Source: Arenivirga flava
GTDB lineage: Bacteria > Actinomycetota > Actinomycetes > Actinomycetales > Microbacteriaceae
Assembly (NCBI RefSeq): GCF_030161575.1
Contig: NZ_BSUL01000001.1
Location: forward strand, 1,655,809-1,719,808
Direction: 5' to 3'
Length of the DNA stretch: 64,000 nt
Both the position numbers and the translations under genes were made by a program. Positions within the stretch are counted from its first letter, which is position 1. Every line of letters begins with the position of its first letter. The notes under the pieces were generated by a model. It saw only the letters and a list, made by a program, of their open reading frames with translations. It was not told where the DNA came from and made no database searches. Of this stretch, positions 17,351-26,050 are shown one piece after another.

Positions 17351-18676
17351 ATGAAGAAGTGGATCCCCGCAGCGGCAGCATTCGCCGCCGTCGCAGCGCT
17401 CACCCTGGCCGGATGCTCGGACCCCGGCACCGGCGGCGGCAATGGCAACGGCGGCGGCGCCGAGGGCTGGCCCGCGCAGGACACCGACCTGACCGGTACG
17501 AGCCTCACCATCTGGGCCGCGCAGAACTCCAACACCATCCCCGACAGCGTCGTGGAGGGCTTCGAGGAGCTCACCGGTGCGGAGATCGACGTGCAGACGA
17601 TCCCGGACCCGTACGAGCAGAGCGTGCAGACCCGGGTCGCGACCGGTGACAAGCCGGACCTCGCGTTCTGGCAGCCGACCGCCTCGCAGCTCACGGCGCT
17701 CAACGCCTCGCAGAACCTGCAGTCGCTCGAGGGTGCGCCCTGGCTCGACGCGTACGACCCGGCGTTGCGCGACATCACCGGCATCCTCGACGACACCCGC
17801 TACGCGGCGCTGATCAGCACGCCCGCCGTGGAGGGGGTCTACTACAACAAGGAGGTGTTCGCCGAGGCCGGCATCACCGAGACCCCGGAGAACTGGGACG
17901 AGTTCCTGCAGACGGCCCGCGACCTCAAGGCCGCCGGAGTGACGCCCTTCTTCGACTTCGGCGGCGGCACCCCGTGGGCCACGCAGTGGTGGGTGCAGGT
18001 GCAGCTCGCCGACGCCGCGACCGACGGCCTCTGGGACCGCGTGAACGCCGGCGAAGAGAAGTTCACCGACCCCACCATCCTGGGCGCGATCGAGGGCTAC
18101 AACGATCTCATCGAGGAGGGCCTCTTCAACGAGAACCTGCGCACCGCCACCTTCGAGGATCAGGGCCCCGCGCTGCTCGCCGGTGAGGCGGCCATGACCG
18201 TGCAGGTGAACTCCTTCTTCGGCCAGCTGCAGTCGCTGGCCGACACCGAGGAGCTCGACGAGAAGATCGGATTCTTCCCGATCTCGCCCTCGGGCAACGT
18301 CGGCACCTTCATCCCCGACCAGGCCAACGCGGTCGTCGCGTTCACCACCGGTGACGCCGAGCGCGAGGCGGCGACCCGTCAGCTGCTGAGCTACTGGCTC
18401 GGCGACGGCTACCCGGCCTTCGTCGAGGCGCAGTCGACCGTCTCGCTGCAGAGCGACGTGCCGTCGCCTGCCGGCGTGCCGCAGGCGCTGCTCGACGTGA
18501 GCGCCTCGCTCGGCGACTCGGTCGGCTCGATGCAGGCCCTCGCGATCGTCAACCCGGACCTCTACCTCAACCTCGGCGACATGATCCAGGGCACGCAGAC
18601 CCCGCAGCAGGTGGCTGAGACCACGCAGTCGCAGTTCGAGGAGCTGGCCGGCGCCATCGGCGCGTCCGGCTTCTGA
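17351..18676 (+). CDS. Sugar ABC transporter substrate-binding lipoprotein
   Basis: A 441-residue CUT1-type binding protein with lipobox L-A-G-C (Cys22) and a Gly/Asn-rich linker before the folded body. The ATG at 17351 follows GAAGGAG. It lies between the GH36 gene and two permeases, so it probably captures an alpha-galactoside. A hairpin in the gap after it may protect its transcript, since binding proteins are needed in excess over permeases. Confidence 0.9.
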   Translation: MKKWIPAAAAFAAVAALTLAGCSDPGTGGGNGNGGGAEGWPAQDTDLTGTSLTIWAAQNSNTIPDSVVEGFEELTGAEIDVQTIPDPYEQSVQTRVATGDKPDLAFWQPTASQLTALNASQNLQSLEGAPWLDAYDPALRDITGILDDTRYAALISTPAVEGVYYNKEVFAEAGITETPENWDEFLQTARDLKAAGVTPFFDFGGGTPWATQWWVQVQLADAATDGLWDRVNAGEEKFTDPTILGAIEGYNDLIEEGLFNENLRTATFEDQGPALLAGEAAMTVQVNSFFGQLQSLADTEELDEKIGFFPISPSGNVGTFIPDQANAVVAFTTGDAEREAATRQLLSYWLGDGYPAFVEAQSTVSLQSDVPSPAGVPQALLDVSASLGDSVGSMQALAIVNPDLYLNLGDMIQGTQTPQQVAETTQSQFEELAGAIGASGF

Positions 18677-18682
18677 TCAACC

Positions 18683-18712
18683 GGATGGGGCGGCGTGCGC
18701 GCCGCCCCATCC
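18683..18712 (+). promoter_or_regulatory. Intercistronic stem-loop after the binding-protein gene
   Basis: Perfect 13-bp stem GGATGGGGCGGCG with a TGCG loop, six bases after the stop, no T-run. Such hairpins between binding-protein and permease genes usually stabilise the upstream mRNA or partly terminate transcription. Confidence 0.65.
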
Positions 18713-18737
18713 CCTCCCCGTCAGAGAGGACGGAGCG

Positions 18738-19672
18738 ATGACCGCCAACCTCGGTCTCTCACGCGGCGCCGCGCGCGCCCAGGGCATCCGCAAGACGCCC
18801 GTCCGGCACGGCTCGAAGGACCATCCGCTCTGGTTCCTCATCCCCGCCTTCGCCGTACTGCTGATCTTCTTCGTCGTGCCGACCCTGTCGAACTTTTTCT
18901 ACGCGTTCACCGACTGGTCGAGCTTCCGCAGCGAGATCGAGCTCATCGGCACCAAGAACTTCGAGGCGCTCTTCGCCAACGGCAAGCTGCTCAGCGCCCT
19001 CGGCATCACGCTCGTCTACGCGGTGCTGGTGGCGATCTTCCAGAACCTCTTCGGCCTCATCCTCGCGCTGCTGCTCGAGCGCGACACCCGCGTCAACCGC
19101 GCCGTGCGGGTGGCCTTCTTCGTGCCGGTCATCATGTCGGCGCTCGCCGCCGGCTACATCTTCCAGGCGCTGCTGAAGCCCGACGGCGCGCTCAACGGCA
19201 TCCTCGGCCTGCTCACCGACTCGACCTCCGAGATCGCCTGGCTCGGCAGCACGACCTGGACCATCGTGGTCGTCGCCCTCGTGCACGCCTGGAAGTGGAT
19301 GGGCCTGTCGATGCTCATCTACCTCGCCGGGCTCAAGACCATCAACGCCGACGTCATCGAGGCCGCTCGGCTGGACGGCGCCGGCTGGTGGGCGACCTTC
19401 GCCCGCATCCGCTTCCCCTGCTCGCGCCGGCCGTCACCTTCAACGTCGCCACCGCCCTGCTGGGATCGATGAACGGCTTCGACATCGTGCAGGCCACCAC
19501 CGCCGGCGGCCCCGGCAGCACGACCGAGATCCTCAACATCTTCATCTTCCGCACCTTCGGGCAGGGCCTCTTCGCGCAGGCCACGACGATGAGCCTGGTG
19601 CTCTTCCTCATGGTCGCCCTCCTGGCCTTCCCGGTCATCCGCTTCCTCCGCCGACGGGAGAACGTCCTGTGA
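18738..19672 (+). pseudogene. Sugar ABC permease (MalF-like), one apparent frameshift
   Basis: Corrected length is about 311 residues with six membrane segments. The EAA motif is I-E-A-A-R-L-D-G-A-G-W-W-A-T-F. Directly after it, the C-run at 19415-19418 has four C where five give F-P-L-L-A-P-A-V-T-F and keep frame. Both halves are well conserved, so the break is probably an assembly error. ATG 18738 follows GAGAGGACGGAG. Its stop overlaps the next permease's start. Confidence 0.85.
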
Positions 19673-20529
19673 GCACCACCCATCTCCGCCCCGACACCAC
19701 CGGTCGCCGCCGCAGCCCGTTGCGCTTCGTGCAGCCGACCGTCGCGATCGTCGCCGCCGTGGCGCTGCTCGGCGTACCGTTCTGGCTCGTCGTCGTCACC
19801 GCCTCGAAGAACCAGGCCGAGGCGTTCCGACCCGATCTCGCGCTGCCGTCGGAATTCCTGCTCTGGGAGAACTTCGCGACCGTGCTGACGGACGGGCGCA
19901 TGCTCGCGGCGCTCGGCGGCAGCCTCCTGGTCATGATCCCCTCGGTGCTCGGCGTGCTGATCCTCGGCTCGATGGCCGCCTGGATCCTCGGGCGCCGCAA
20001 GTCCCGCCTGCTCGCCTTCCTCTACGCGCTCGGCATCAGCGGCATCGTGCTGCCGCCGGCCGTGGTGACCATCGTGCTGCTGCTGCGCCAGATGGGCCTC
20101 GCCGGCACCCCGGTGGGCATGATCGGCGTCTACATGGGCATGTACATGTCGACCGTGATCTTCTTCGTCACCGGCTTCGTGCGCACCATCCCGCCCGAGC
20201 TCGAGGAGGCCGCGCGGGTGGACGGTGCTGGACCGGTCAAGGTGTTCGTGCGCATCATCCTGCCCCTGATGATGCCGGTGCTCGCCACCGCGACGATCCT
20301 GATCTCGCTCTACATCTGGAACGACGTCTTCTACGCCCTCTTCGTCGTCGGCGGGCGGCTCGACACCCTGCCGCTGAACCTGTACCTCGTCGCGAGCTCG
20401 GGCCTCTACCTGCAGAACTGGCACCTGATCTTCGCCTACATCATCCTGATGACCCTGCCCCTCCTGATCGTCTTCATGGTCGCGCAGCGCAAGATCATCG
20501 CCGGCGTCACCAGCGGCGCCGTGAAGTGA
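19669..20529 (+). CDS. Sugar ABC transporter permease (MalG-like)
   Basis: A 286-residue permease with six hydrophobic spans and the EAA motif L-E-E-A-A-R-V-D-G-A-G-P-V-K-V-F near residue 184. It starts with GTG overlapping the preceding TGA by four bases (GTGA), and its stop overlaps the following LacI GTG in the same way. It pairs with the preceding permease. No ATPase gene is present. Confidence 0.9.
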   Translation: MSTTHLRPDTTGRRRSPLRFVQPTVAIVAAVALLGVPFWLVVVTASKNQAEAFRPDLALPSEFLLWENFATVLTDGRMLAALGGSLLVMIPSVLGVLILGSMAAWILGRRKSRLLAFLYALGISGIVLPPAVVTIVLLLRQMGLAGTPVGMIGVYMGMYMSTVIFFVTGFVRTIPPELEEAARVDGAGPVKVFVRIILPLMMPVLATATILISLYIWNDVFYALFVVGGRLDTLPLNLYLVASSGLYLQNWHLIFAYIILMTLPLLIVFMVAQRKIIAGVTSGAVK

Positions 20530-21545
20530 CCGCGACGGCGGGATCGGATGGCCGGCCCGCGACGATTTCGGATGTCGCGCTGCTGGCCGGCGTCTCCGTG
20601 CCGACGGTCTCGCGGGTGCTGACCGGTTCCGCCAGGGTCACGCCCGGCAAGCAGGATCAGGTCGAGCGCGCCATCGCCCAGCTCGGGTTCCGACCGAATC
20701 CGGCCGCGCGCCAGCTCAGCTCGCGAGCGGCCGGAGCCATCGGCGTCCTCACCGCCGACACATCGATCCACGGCTACGCCGAGACGATCCGCGGGATCGA
20801 GGAGGAGGCGCGCGCAAATGGCACCGCCATCCTCATCACCGTGATCGAGAGCGCCGAGGAGGAGCGGGTCGAGCAGGCTGTGGAGGCCGTGCTCTCGCAT
20901 CCGCTCGACGGGGTCATCGCGCTCAAGTTCGACCCGGCGGGCGTCGCAGCGCTGCGGAGACTGCCGAGATCGCTGCCGGTCGTCGCCCTGGCCGGCGCAC
21001 GCGACCACTCGCGCTCGCAGGTGCTGCTGGCCGAGAAGGAGGCGGGCCGGGCGCTCACCGCCATGCTGCTCGATCTCGGGCACCGGACGGTGCATCACGT
21101 GCGGATCCCGTCGAGCTCGCGCAACAGCGGCCGCGCTGCCGGATGGCGGCGCGCGCTGCAGGATGCGGGCCGTGCCGTGCCGCCTCCGCTGGACACCGGA
21201 TGGGACCCGCGCGACGCCGTGCGCCTCGGCCGCCTCATGGCGCTCGACGACCAGGTGACGGCGGTGTTCTGCGGCAACGACGAGATCGCGATGGGCGTGA
21301 TGCGCGGGCTCATCGACGGCGGCCGACGGGTGCCCGACGACGTCTCGGTGGTCGGCTTCGACGACCATCCGCTCGCCCCGCTGTGGACGCCGTCGCTGAC
21401 GACCGCGCGCCAGGACTTCGCCGCTCTGGGGCGCCTCGGCGTGCGCCTGCTGCGCGAGCAGCTCGCGGGCGGCGGGCGGGTGTGCCGGTCGCTCGAGCCG
21501 AGCCTCGTGCTGCGCGCGAGCGCCTCGCCGCCGCGATCGGGCTGA
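20526..21545 (+). CDS. LacI-family regulator, right copy of the alpha-galactoside locus
   Basis: A 339-residue LacI protein starting at a GTG that overlaps the permease stop. Its recognition helix (G-V-S-V-P-T-V-S-R-V-L) matches that of the paralogue at 14047-15060, so the two should read the same or very similar operators. The sensor domain has C-G-N-D-E-I-A-M and V-V-G-F-D-D-H-P-L. Divergence is concentrated in the C-terminal sensor, which may tune the pair to different inducers. The next gene has a matching operator in its promoter. Confidence 0.87.
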   Translation: MTATAGSDGRPATISDVALLAGVSVPTVSRVLTGSARVTPGKQDQVERAIAQLGFRPNPAARQLSSRAAGAIGVLTADTSIHGYAETIRGIEEEARANGTAILITVIESAEEERVEQAVEAVLSHPLDGVIALKFDPAGVAALRRLPRSLPVVALAGARDHSRSQVLLAEKEAGRALTAMLLDLGHRTVHHVRIPSSSRNSGRAAGWRRALQDAGRAVPPPLDTGWDPRDAVRLGRLMALDDQVTAVFCGNDEIAMGVMRGLIDGGRRVPDDVSVVGFDDHPLAPLWTPSLTTARQDFAALGRLGVRLLREQLAGGGRVCRSLEPSLVLRASASPPRSG

Positions 21546-21583
21546 CCCCGGGGCTCGACTTTCCGCACCGGATCTGTACAAAA

Positions 21584-21597
21584 TGATACCGCTATCA
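21584..21597. promoter_or_regulatory. LacI operator 3, before the surface glycosidase
   Basis: TGATACCGCTATCA, almost perfectly palindromic, 27 bases before the ATG at 21624. It is the best match to the consensus of the two sites near 15.1 kb and ties the extracellular enzyme to the GH36/ABC genes. Confidence 0.7.
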
Positions 21598-21623
21598 TTT
21601 TTCCACTCAACGACGAGGAACTG

Positions 21624-24600
21624 ATGACCACCAGCACATCCCCCCGACGCAGGCCCGCGCGCTCCGCGCTGGCCTGCCTCGTCGCAGCACCACTGGCGCT
21701 CGGCGCGGCGACCCTGCCCGCGCAGCCGGCGGTCGCCGACACCGCACTGCCCGCACCCCTGATCGCCTACGACTTCGACAGCGCTCCCGACGCGGCGTCC
21801 GTCGACAACAGCGGCTCGCTCGGCGAGGCCTTCGACGCCAGGGTGCGCTCGGGCTCGACGCTCCCCCGCGGTACCGGCCCGCTCGAGGACTCCGGTGCCT
21901 CCGGGGTCTTCGACGGCGGCGCTCAGAACGCTCCGCTGCAGGCGCATCTCGACATCCCGGCCGGCCTGTTCGAGGGCCGCGAGGCGATGACGGTCTCGAC
22001 CTGGATCAAGTGGGACGGGCGCAACGCCGCCCAGCTGCCCTGGGCGTACATCGTCGGCAGCGACCGGTTGCCGAGCGACAACTGGGGGCTCTACTACCAG
22101 CCCAGCGAGGGCGGCCAGTCCAAGGCCGTCGCCAACTCCGGCACCGAGGTCAAGGCATCCGCGCCGTCGGCCCTGACACCGAACGTGTGGACGCACATCA
22201 CCACGGTCGCCGACGGCGAGTCGGTCGCCTACTACATCAATGGCGACCTCATCCGCACCGAGGCCGTCGCGCTCGACTTCGCGAAGCTGGGCAACGCGAA
22301 CAGCACGCGCTCGGGCCTCATCGGCCGCGTGCCGTGGTCGCCGCAGTGGGCGTCGTCGTTCGGCGGCGAGTTCGACGACTTCACGATCTACGGGGAGGCG
22401 CTCTCCGACGAGCAGGTCGGCGGCGGCTTCGCCGACGCCGTCGGCCCCATCGACAGCGTCGAGCAGACCGCCTTCACCGTCGCCACGGCCGCGGGCAGCG
22501 CCCCGCAGCTGCCCGCCCGCGTCGGGGTCACCCACGAGAGCGGACTGGTCAGCGACGCTGCGATCAGCTGGGCTGCGGTGCGGCCGAGCCAGTACGCCAC
22601 CCCCGGCGCCACCTTCGACGTGCGCGGCTCCATCGCCGGCTCGGATGCGGTGCTCACCGCCACCGTCACGGTCGACGCCCGGCAGACGGAGGACGTCGCG
22701 GTGGACTTCGCCCAGCGCACCGGCGATTTCCGCGGTGGCGCCTCCGGCACCCTCTACGGTCTCGGCGACGAGGGCTCCCCCACCCAGGCGCTCGTCAACG
22801 GCGCGGCGATGACGAACATCTCGCAGAAGGCCCCGTACGGCACGCAGCACCCGGGCGGCGACGCCTTCAACATCGAGGACACGTTCTTCGACAAGCACGG
22901 CGAGGACCTGTACATCTACACGCAGGACTACTACCCCGACTGGCCCTACAACGGCGGCGTGCGACCCGGCGACGACTGGACCTACGTGCGCGACGCGGAT
23001 GGGCGCCTCACCCCCGAGCGCACCGCTGGCGGCAACGACGTCTGGGACTACCTCGAGGTGCTCGAGATCGTCGTCGAGGAGGTCGCCCGCAACTCGGACC
23101 GGCCGAACGACTACGTCTTCAAGCCGTTCAACGAGGTCGACCTGCAGTGGTACAGCCGCGGTGACGACTACGACCGGTACATGCACCGGGGCAACCAGCC
23201 CGACAGCAACACCCCGGGCGACGTCAGCGACTGGGAGGCCGCGGTCGACCTGATCGACGGCATCTACGCGGAGCACGGGCTCGACGAGCCCCGCATCGCC
23301 GGCCCCGGTGACGGCGCCTGGCGCGGCGAGGGCAACATCAAGGCCTTCCTCGACATGGCGATCCGCACCGACACCGTGCCCGAGATCTACGTGTGGCACG
23401 AGCTGCGGGGCTACGTCTGGATGCCGGACCGCGTGGCCGAGTTCCAGCGCTATGCCCGCGAGATGGGCATCCAGCAGGCCGACATGCCGTCGATCAACAT
23501 CACGGAGTGGGGCGCGAGCACCGACATGAGCTCGCCGGCCAACCTGCTGCGCTGGTTCGCGGCCTTCGAGGCGGCGAAGATCGACGCGCAGACCGCCTAC
23601 TGGACGGCCTCGGGCACCATGTCCGACAACCAGGCGAAGGTCAACGCCGCCAACGGCGGCTGGTGGCTGTTCAAGTGGTACGGCGACATGATGGGCTCCG
23701 AGACCGCCCAGGTCACCGCCAACCGCGAGAAGGCCATCGCGGCGATCGACGAGGAGAATCGACGCGCGCAGGTCATCGTGGGCGGTATCCAGGCCGGTCG
23801 TGACGGCCAGCTCGCGCTGGACAACCTGCCCGGCGACGTCTTCGGCGGCTCGGTCGACATCGAGGTGCGCGAGAACCTCGTCAGCGGCACCGACGGCATC
23901 GCGGACACCCCGCGCGTGGTCGCGGCCTACGACGCGCAGGAGCTCGAGAACGGCAGCACCACGCTGCGCATCCCGTCGTTCAATGCCAGCAGCACCTACC
24001 AGGTGATCATCACGCCCTCCTCCGAGCGCGTGGTGGCCGACCTCGTGACCGAGCAGCCCGAGCTGCACGTCGCCGAGGCCGAGGACTTGGCGCTGACCAA
24101 CGCCTCCGCTCGCACCCACGGCGGCGGCTACCGCCTCTCCGGCGAGCGCGACGTGTCCGGTTTCAGCACCCCGACCTCGCGGATCGACTGGGACGTCGAG
24201 GTCGAGGAGGCCGGCCTGTACCGCTTCACGGTGCTCGGCGCCACGCCGGCCCGGGCCGTGCAGCACGCGGTCTTCGTGGACGGGCAGTTCGCCGAGACGG
24301 TACAGTACGGCGCCAACGCCGTGCGCCCGCCGCTGGCGCGCACGACCGCACGCGGCACCGCCGAGGTGGCACTGCAGCTGGAGGCCGGTGCGCACAGCAT
24401 CAGCCTGCGCACCAGCAAGGACGGCACAGTGCTGCTGCCGGGCGCCGGCGAGGAGGGCGGCGTGACCGTCGACCGCCTGCACCTGCAGCGCGTCGGCGAC
24501 ACGACGAACACCGAGTCGAAGCGCTACCCGGCCACCGGGTTCCGCGTGTTCGACGGCGCAGCGCTGCGCGACGGCTCGGCGCGCATCGCCGCCGGCCAGC

Positions 24601-25871
24601 GAGCGGACGTGTACCCGTCGAACGTGGAGTCGGGCTACTACGACGTCGAGATCGATTGGACGGGCTCGAACCTCGAGCTGACGGTGGACGGCCGCGTCGC
24701 CACCGCCTTCGCCGCCGGCCAGAAGACCGCTCGCATCCACCTGCCCGAGGGCATCGCGGAGTTCGAGCTGCGCAGCGCGGGCGGCGCTACGGTGCACGGG
24801 GTCTCGACGACCCGTGCGGTCGAGGGCGACGCATCCATCATCCGCATCGAGGCCGAGGACGGCCGGATCGTGCTCGACGGTACCGCGGCGGTGCGCGGCT
24901 TCGGCGGCGCGCTGACGAACGGCACCGGCGGTTACGTCGGCGGACTGGGCATCACGGATGCGAACCCCGAGAACGAGGGCACCATGACGCTGCCCCGCCT
25001 GGACGGTTTCGCGAAGGCAGGCCGGTACAACGCGGTCGTGCACTTCTCGAACGACGACATCGAGGGCACGCACGACTACAACCCGCAGGTCGTCGACCTC
25101 GGGCTGCAGGCCGAGGAGGAGGGCGTCGACGGACTCGTCGGCCGCACCACGTTCCGCTACACGTACACGTCGACCAACTTCTGGGAGGCGGTCATGCAGC
25201 TGGACCTGCGGACGGACGGCGGTGCGATCACCTTCGGCAACACCAAAGAGACGCTGTACATCGACGAGCGCGGCAGCATCCGCGAGCAGGTCGTCCTACC
25301 CGGCTACGCCATCGCGCCCGACGTGGACTGGGTCGCCCTAGCCCCACTGGTGCTCGAGACCGACGGGACCGTGCCGACAGAGCCCGGCACCCCGACGGAA
25401 CCCGGCACCCCGTCGGAACCCGGCACCCCCACCGAGCCGACCAACCCGAGCGACGGTGCACCATCCGCTCCGTCGGCGGACGACCTCATCGATGACAACC
25501 GCGGTGACGTGCAGGCTCCCGGCTCGGCGGCGGCCGGGTCGATGATCACGGTGCAGGTCGGCCGCGACTGGGCGGGCCAGCGGGTGTGGGCGTGGCTGTA
25601 CTCCGCGCCGATCGCGCTGGGCGCCGACGTGGTCGACGCCGATGGGTCGACGCAGTTCCGCATCCCGGCGGACACGCCCGCCGGGCAGCACCGCATCGCG
25701 ATCGTGGCCGAAGACGGCGACGTCATCGGATGGGACACGATCACGATCACCCGCGACGGCACCGCGCTGAGCCGCACGGGCGCGGAGGTGTCGGCCATCG
25801 CCGGCACTGCCCTGCTCCTGCTGCTCGCCGGCGCAGCCCTCATCGCGATCCGACGCCACCGCACGGCGTAA
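21624..25871 (+). CDS. Wall-anchored multidomain clan GH-A glycosidase
   Basis: A 1415-residue surface enzyme. Order: signal peptide (to about 38, ending V-A-D), LamG/concanavalin-like domain (about 45-265), Big_4 Ig-like domain (about 275-345), catalytic barrel (about 350-730), carbohydrate-binding-like beta domains (about 810-1240), a linker of T-E-P-G-T-P repeats (about 1250-1280), an all-beta domain, then L-S-R-T-G (1382-1386), a membrane span and R-R-H-R. Candidate catalytic residues are Glu504 in P-F-N-E-V-D and Glu628 in N-I-T-E-W-G, spaced as in clan GH-A. Family GH39 is the closest guess, by resemblance to bifidobacterial enzymes that release alpha-Gal-(1,3)-L-Ara from gum arabic; the GH36 and importer of the same regulon would suit that product. 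Substrate remains inferred. Confidence 0.75.
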   Translation: MTTSTSPRRRPARSALACLVAAPLALGAATLPAQPAVADTALPAPLIAYDFDSAPDAASVDNSGSLGEAFDARVRSGSTLPRGTGPLEDSGASGVFDGGAQNAPLQAHLDIPAGLFEGREAMTVSTWIKWDGRNAAQLPWAYIVGSDRLPSDNWGLYYQPSEGGQSKAVANSGTEVKASAPSALTPNVWTHITTVADGESVAYYINGDLIRTEAVALDFAKLGNANSTRSGLIGRVPWSPQWASSFGGEFDDFTIYGEALSDEQVGGGFADAVGPIDSVEQTAFTVATAAGSAPQLPARVGVTHESGLVSDAAISWAAVRPSQYATPGATFDVRGSIAGSDAVLTATVTVDARQTEDVAVDFAQRTGDFRGGASGTLYGLGDEGSPTQALVNGAAMTNISQKAPYGTQHPGGDAFNIEDTFFDKHGEDLYIYTQDYYPDWPYNGGVRPGDDWTYVRDADGRLTPERTAGGNDVWDYLEVLEIVVEEVARNSDRPNDYVFKPFNEVDLQWYSRGDDYDRYMHRGNQPDSNTPGDVSDWEAAVDLIDGIYAEHGLDEPRIAGPGDGAWRGEGNIKAFLDMAIRTDTVPEIYVWHELRGYVWMPDRVAEFQRYAREMGIQQADMPSINITEWGASTDMSSPANLLRWFAAFEAAKIDAQTAYWTASGTMSDNQAKVNAANGGWWLFKWYGDMMGSETAQVTANREKAIAAIDEENRRAQVIVGGIQAGRDGQLALDNLPGDVFGGSVDIEVRENLVSGTDGIADTPRVVAAYDAQELENGSTTLRIPSFNASSTYQVIITPSSERVVADLVTEQPELHVAEAEDLALTNASARTHGGGYRLSGERDVSGFSTPTSRIDWDVEVEEAGLYRFTVLGATPARAVQHAVFVDGQFAETVQYGANAVRPPLARTTARGTAEVALQLEAGAHSISLRTSKDGTVLLPGAGEEGGVTVDRLHLQRVGDTTNTESKRYPATGFRVFDGAALRDGSARIAAGQRADVYPSNVESGYYDVEIDWTGSNLELTVDGRVATAFAAGQKTARIHLPEGIAEFELRSAGGATVHGVSTTRAVEGDASIIRIEAEDGRIVLDGTAAVRGFGGALTNGTGGYVGGLGITDANPENEGTMTLPRLDGFAKAGRYNAVVHFSNDDIEGTHDYNPQVVDLGLQAEEEGVDGLVGRTTFRYTYTSTNFWEAVMQLDLRTDGGAITFGNTKETLYIDERGSIREQVVLPGYAIAPDVDWVALAPLVLETDGTVPTEPGTPTEPGTPSEPGTPTEPTNPSDGAPSAPSADDLIDDNRGDVQAPGSAAAGSMITVQVGRDWAGQRVWAWLYSAPIALGADVVDADGSTQFRIPADTPAGQHRIAIVAEDGDVIGWDTITITRDGTALSRTGAEVSAIAGTALLLLLAGAALIAIRRHRTA

Positions 25872-25876
25872 TAACT

Positions 25877-25922
25877 GCGAGATGGGAGGGGTTGTCGTCC
25901 CCGACACCCTCTCCCATCTCGC
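25877..25922. terminator. Bidirectional hairpin terminator
   Basis: Stem GCGAGATGGGAG (25877-25888) pairs with 25911-25922, and an inner TGTCG/CGACA stem extends it. It begins six bases after the glycosidase stop, in the gap between convergent genes. The gap to the choline dehydrogenase stop (26051) shows nothing else. Confidence 0.7.
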
Positions 25923-26050
25923 TTGATCCTTCGGTTCTGCAATTGTGCCTCGACGTGAGGTGGCATCGTCGAGCAGTCGAAGCGAAAACTGCCACGCGTT
26001 CTCGCTAGCTCTGCGCACCCGACTCGGCGAATGTGCCTTGCCAGCTCCGA

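Noticed and set aside
18683-18712. Full operon terminator
   Set aside because: No T-run, and the downstream permeases clearly belong with the upstream genes, so a processing or attenuation role is more likely.
20436-25073. Open frame of about 1545 codons on the minus strand
   Set aside because: It is antisense to two intact genes, is rich in Val, Arg and Ala as expected from high-GC complement, and shows no family motif.
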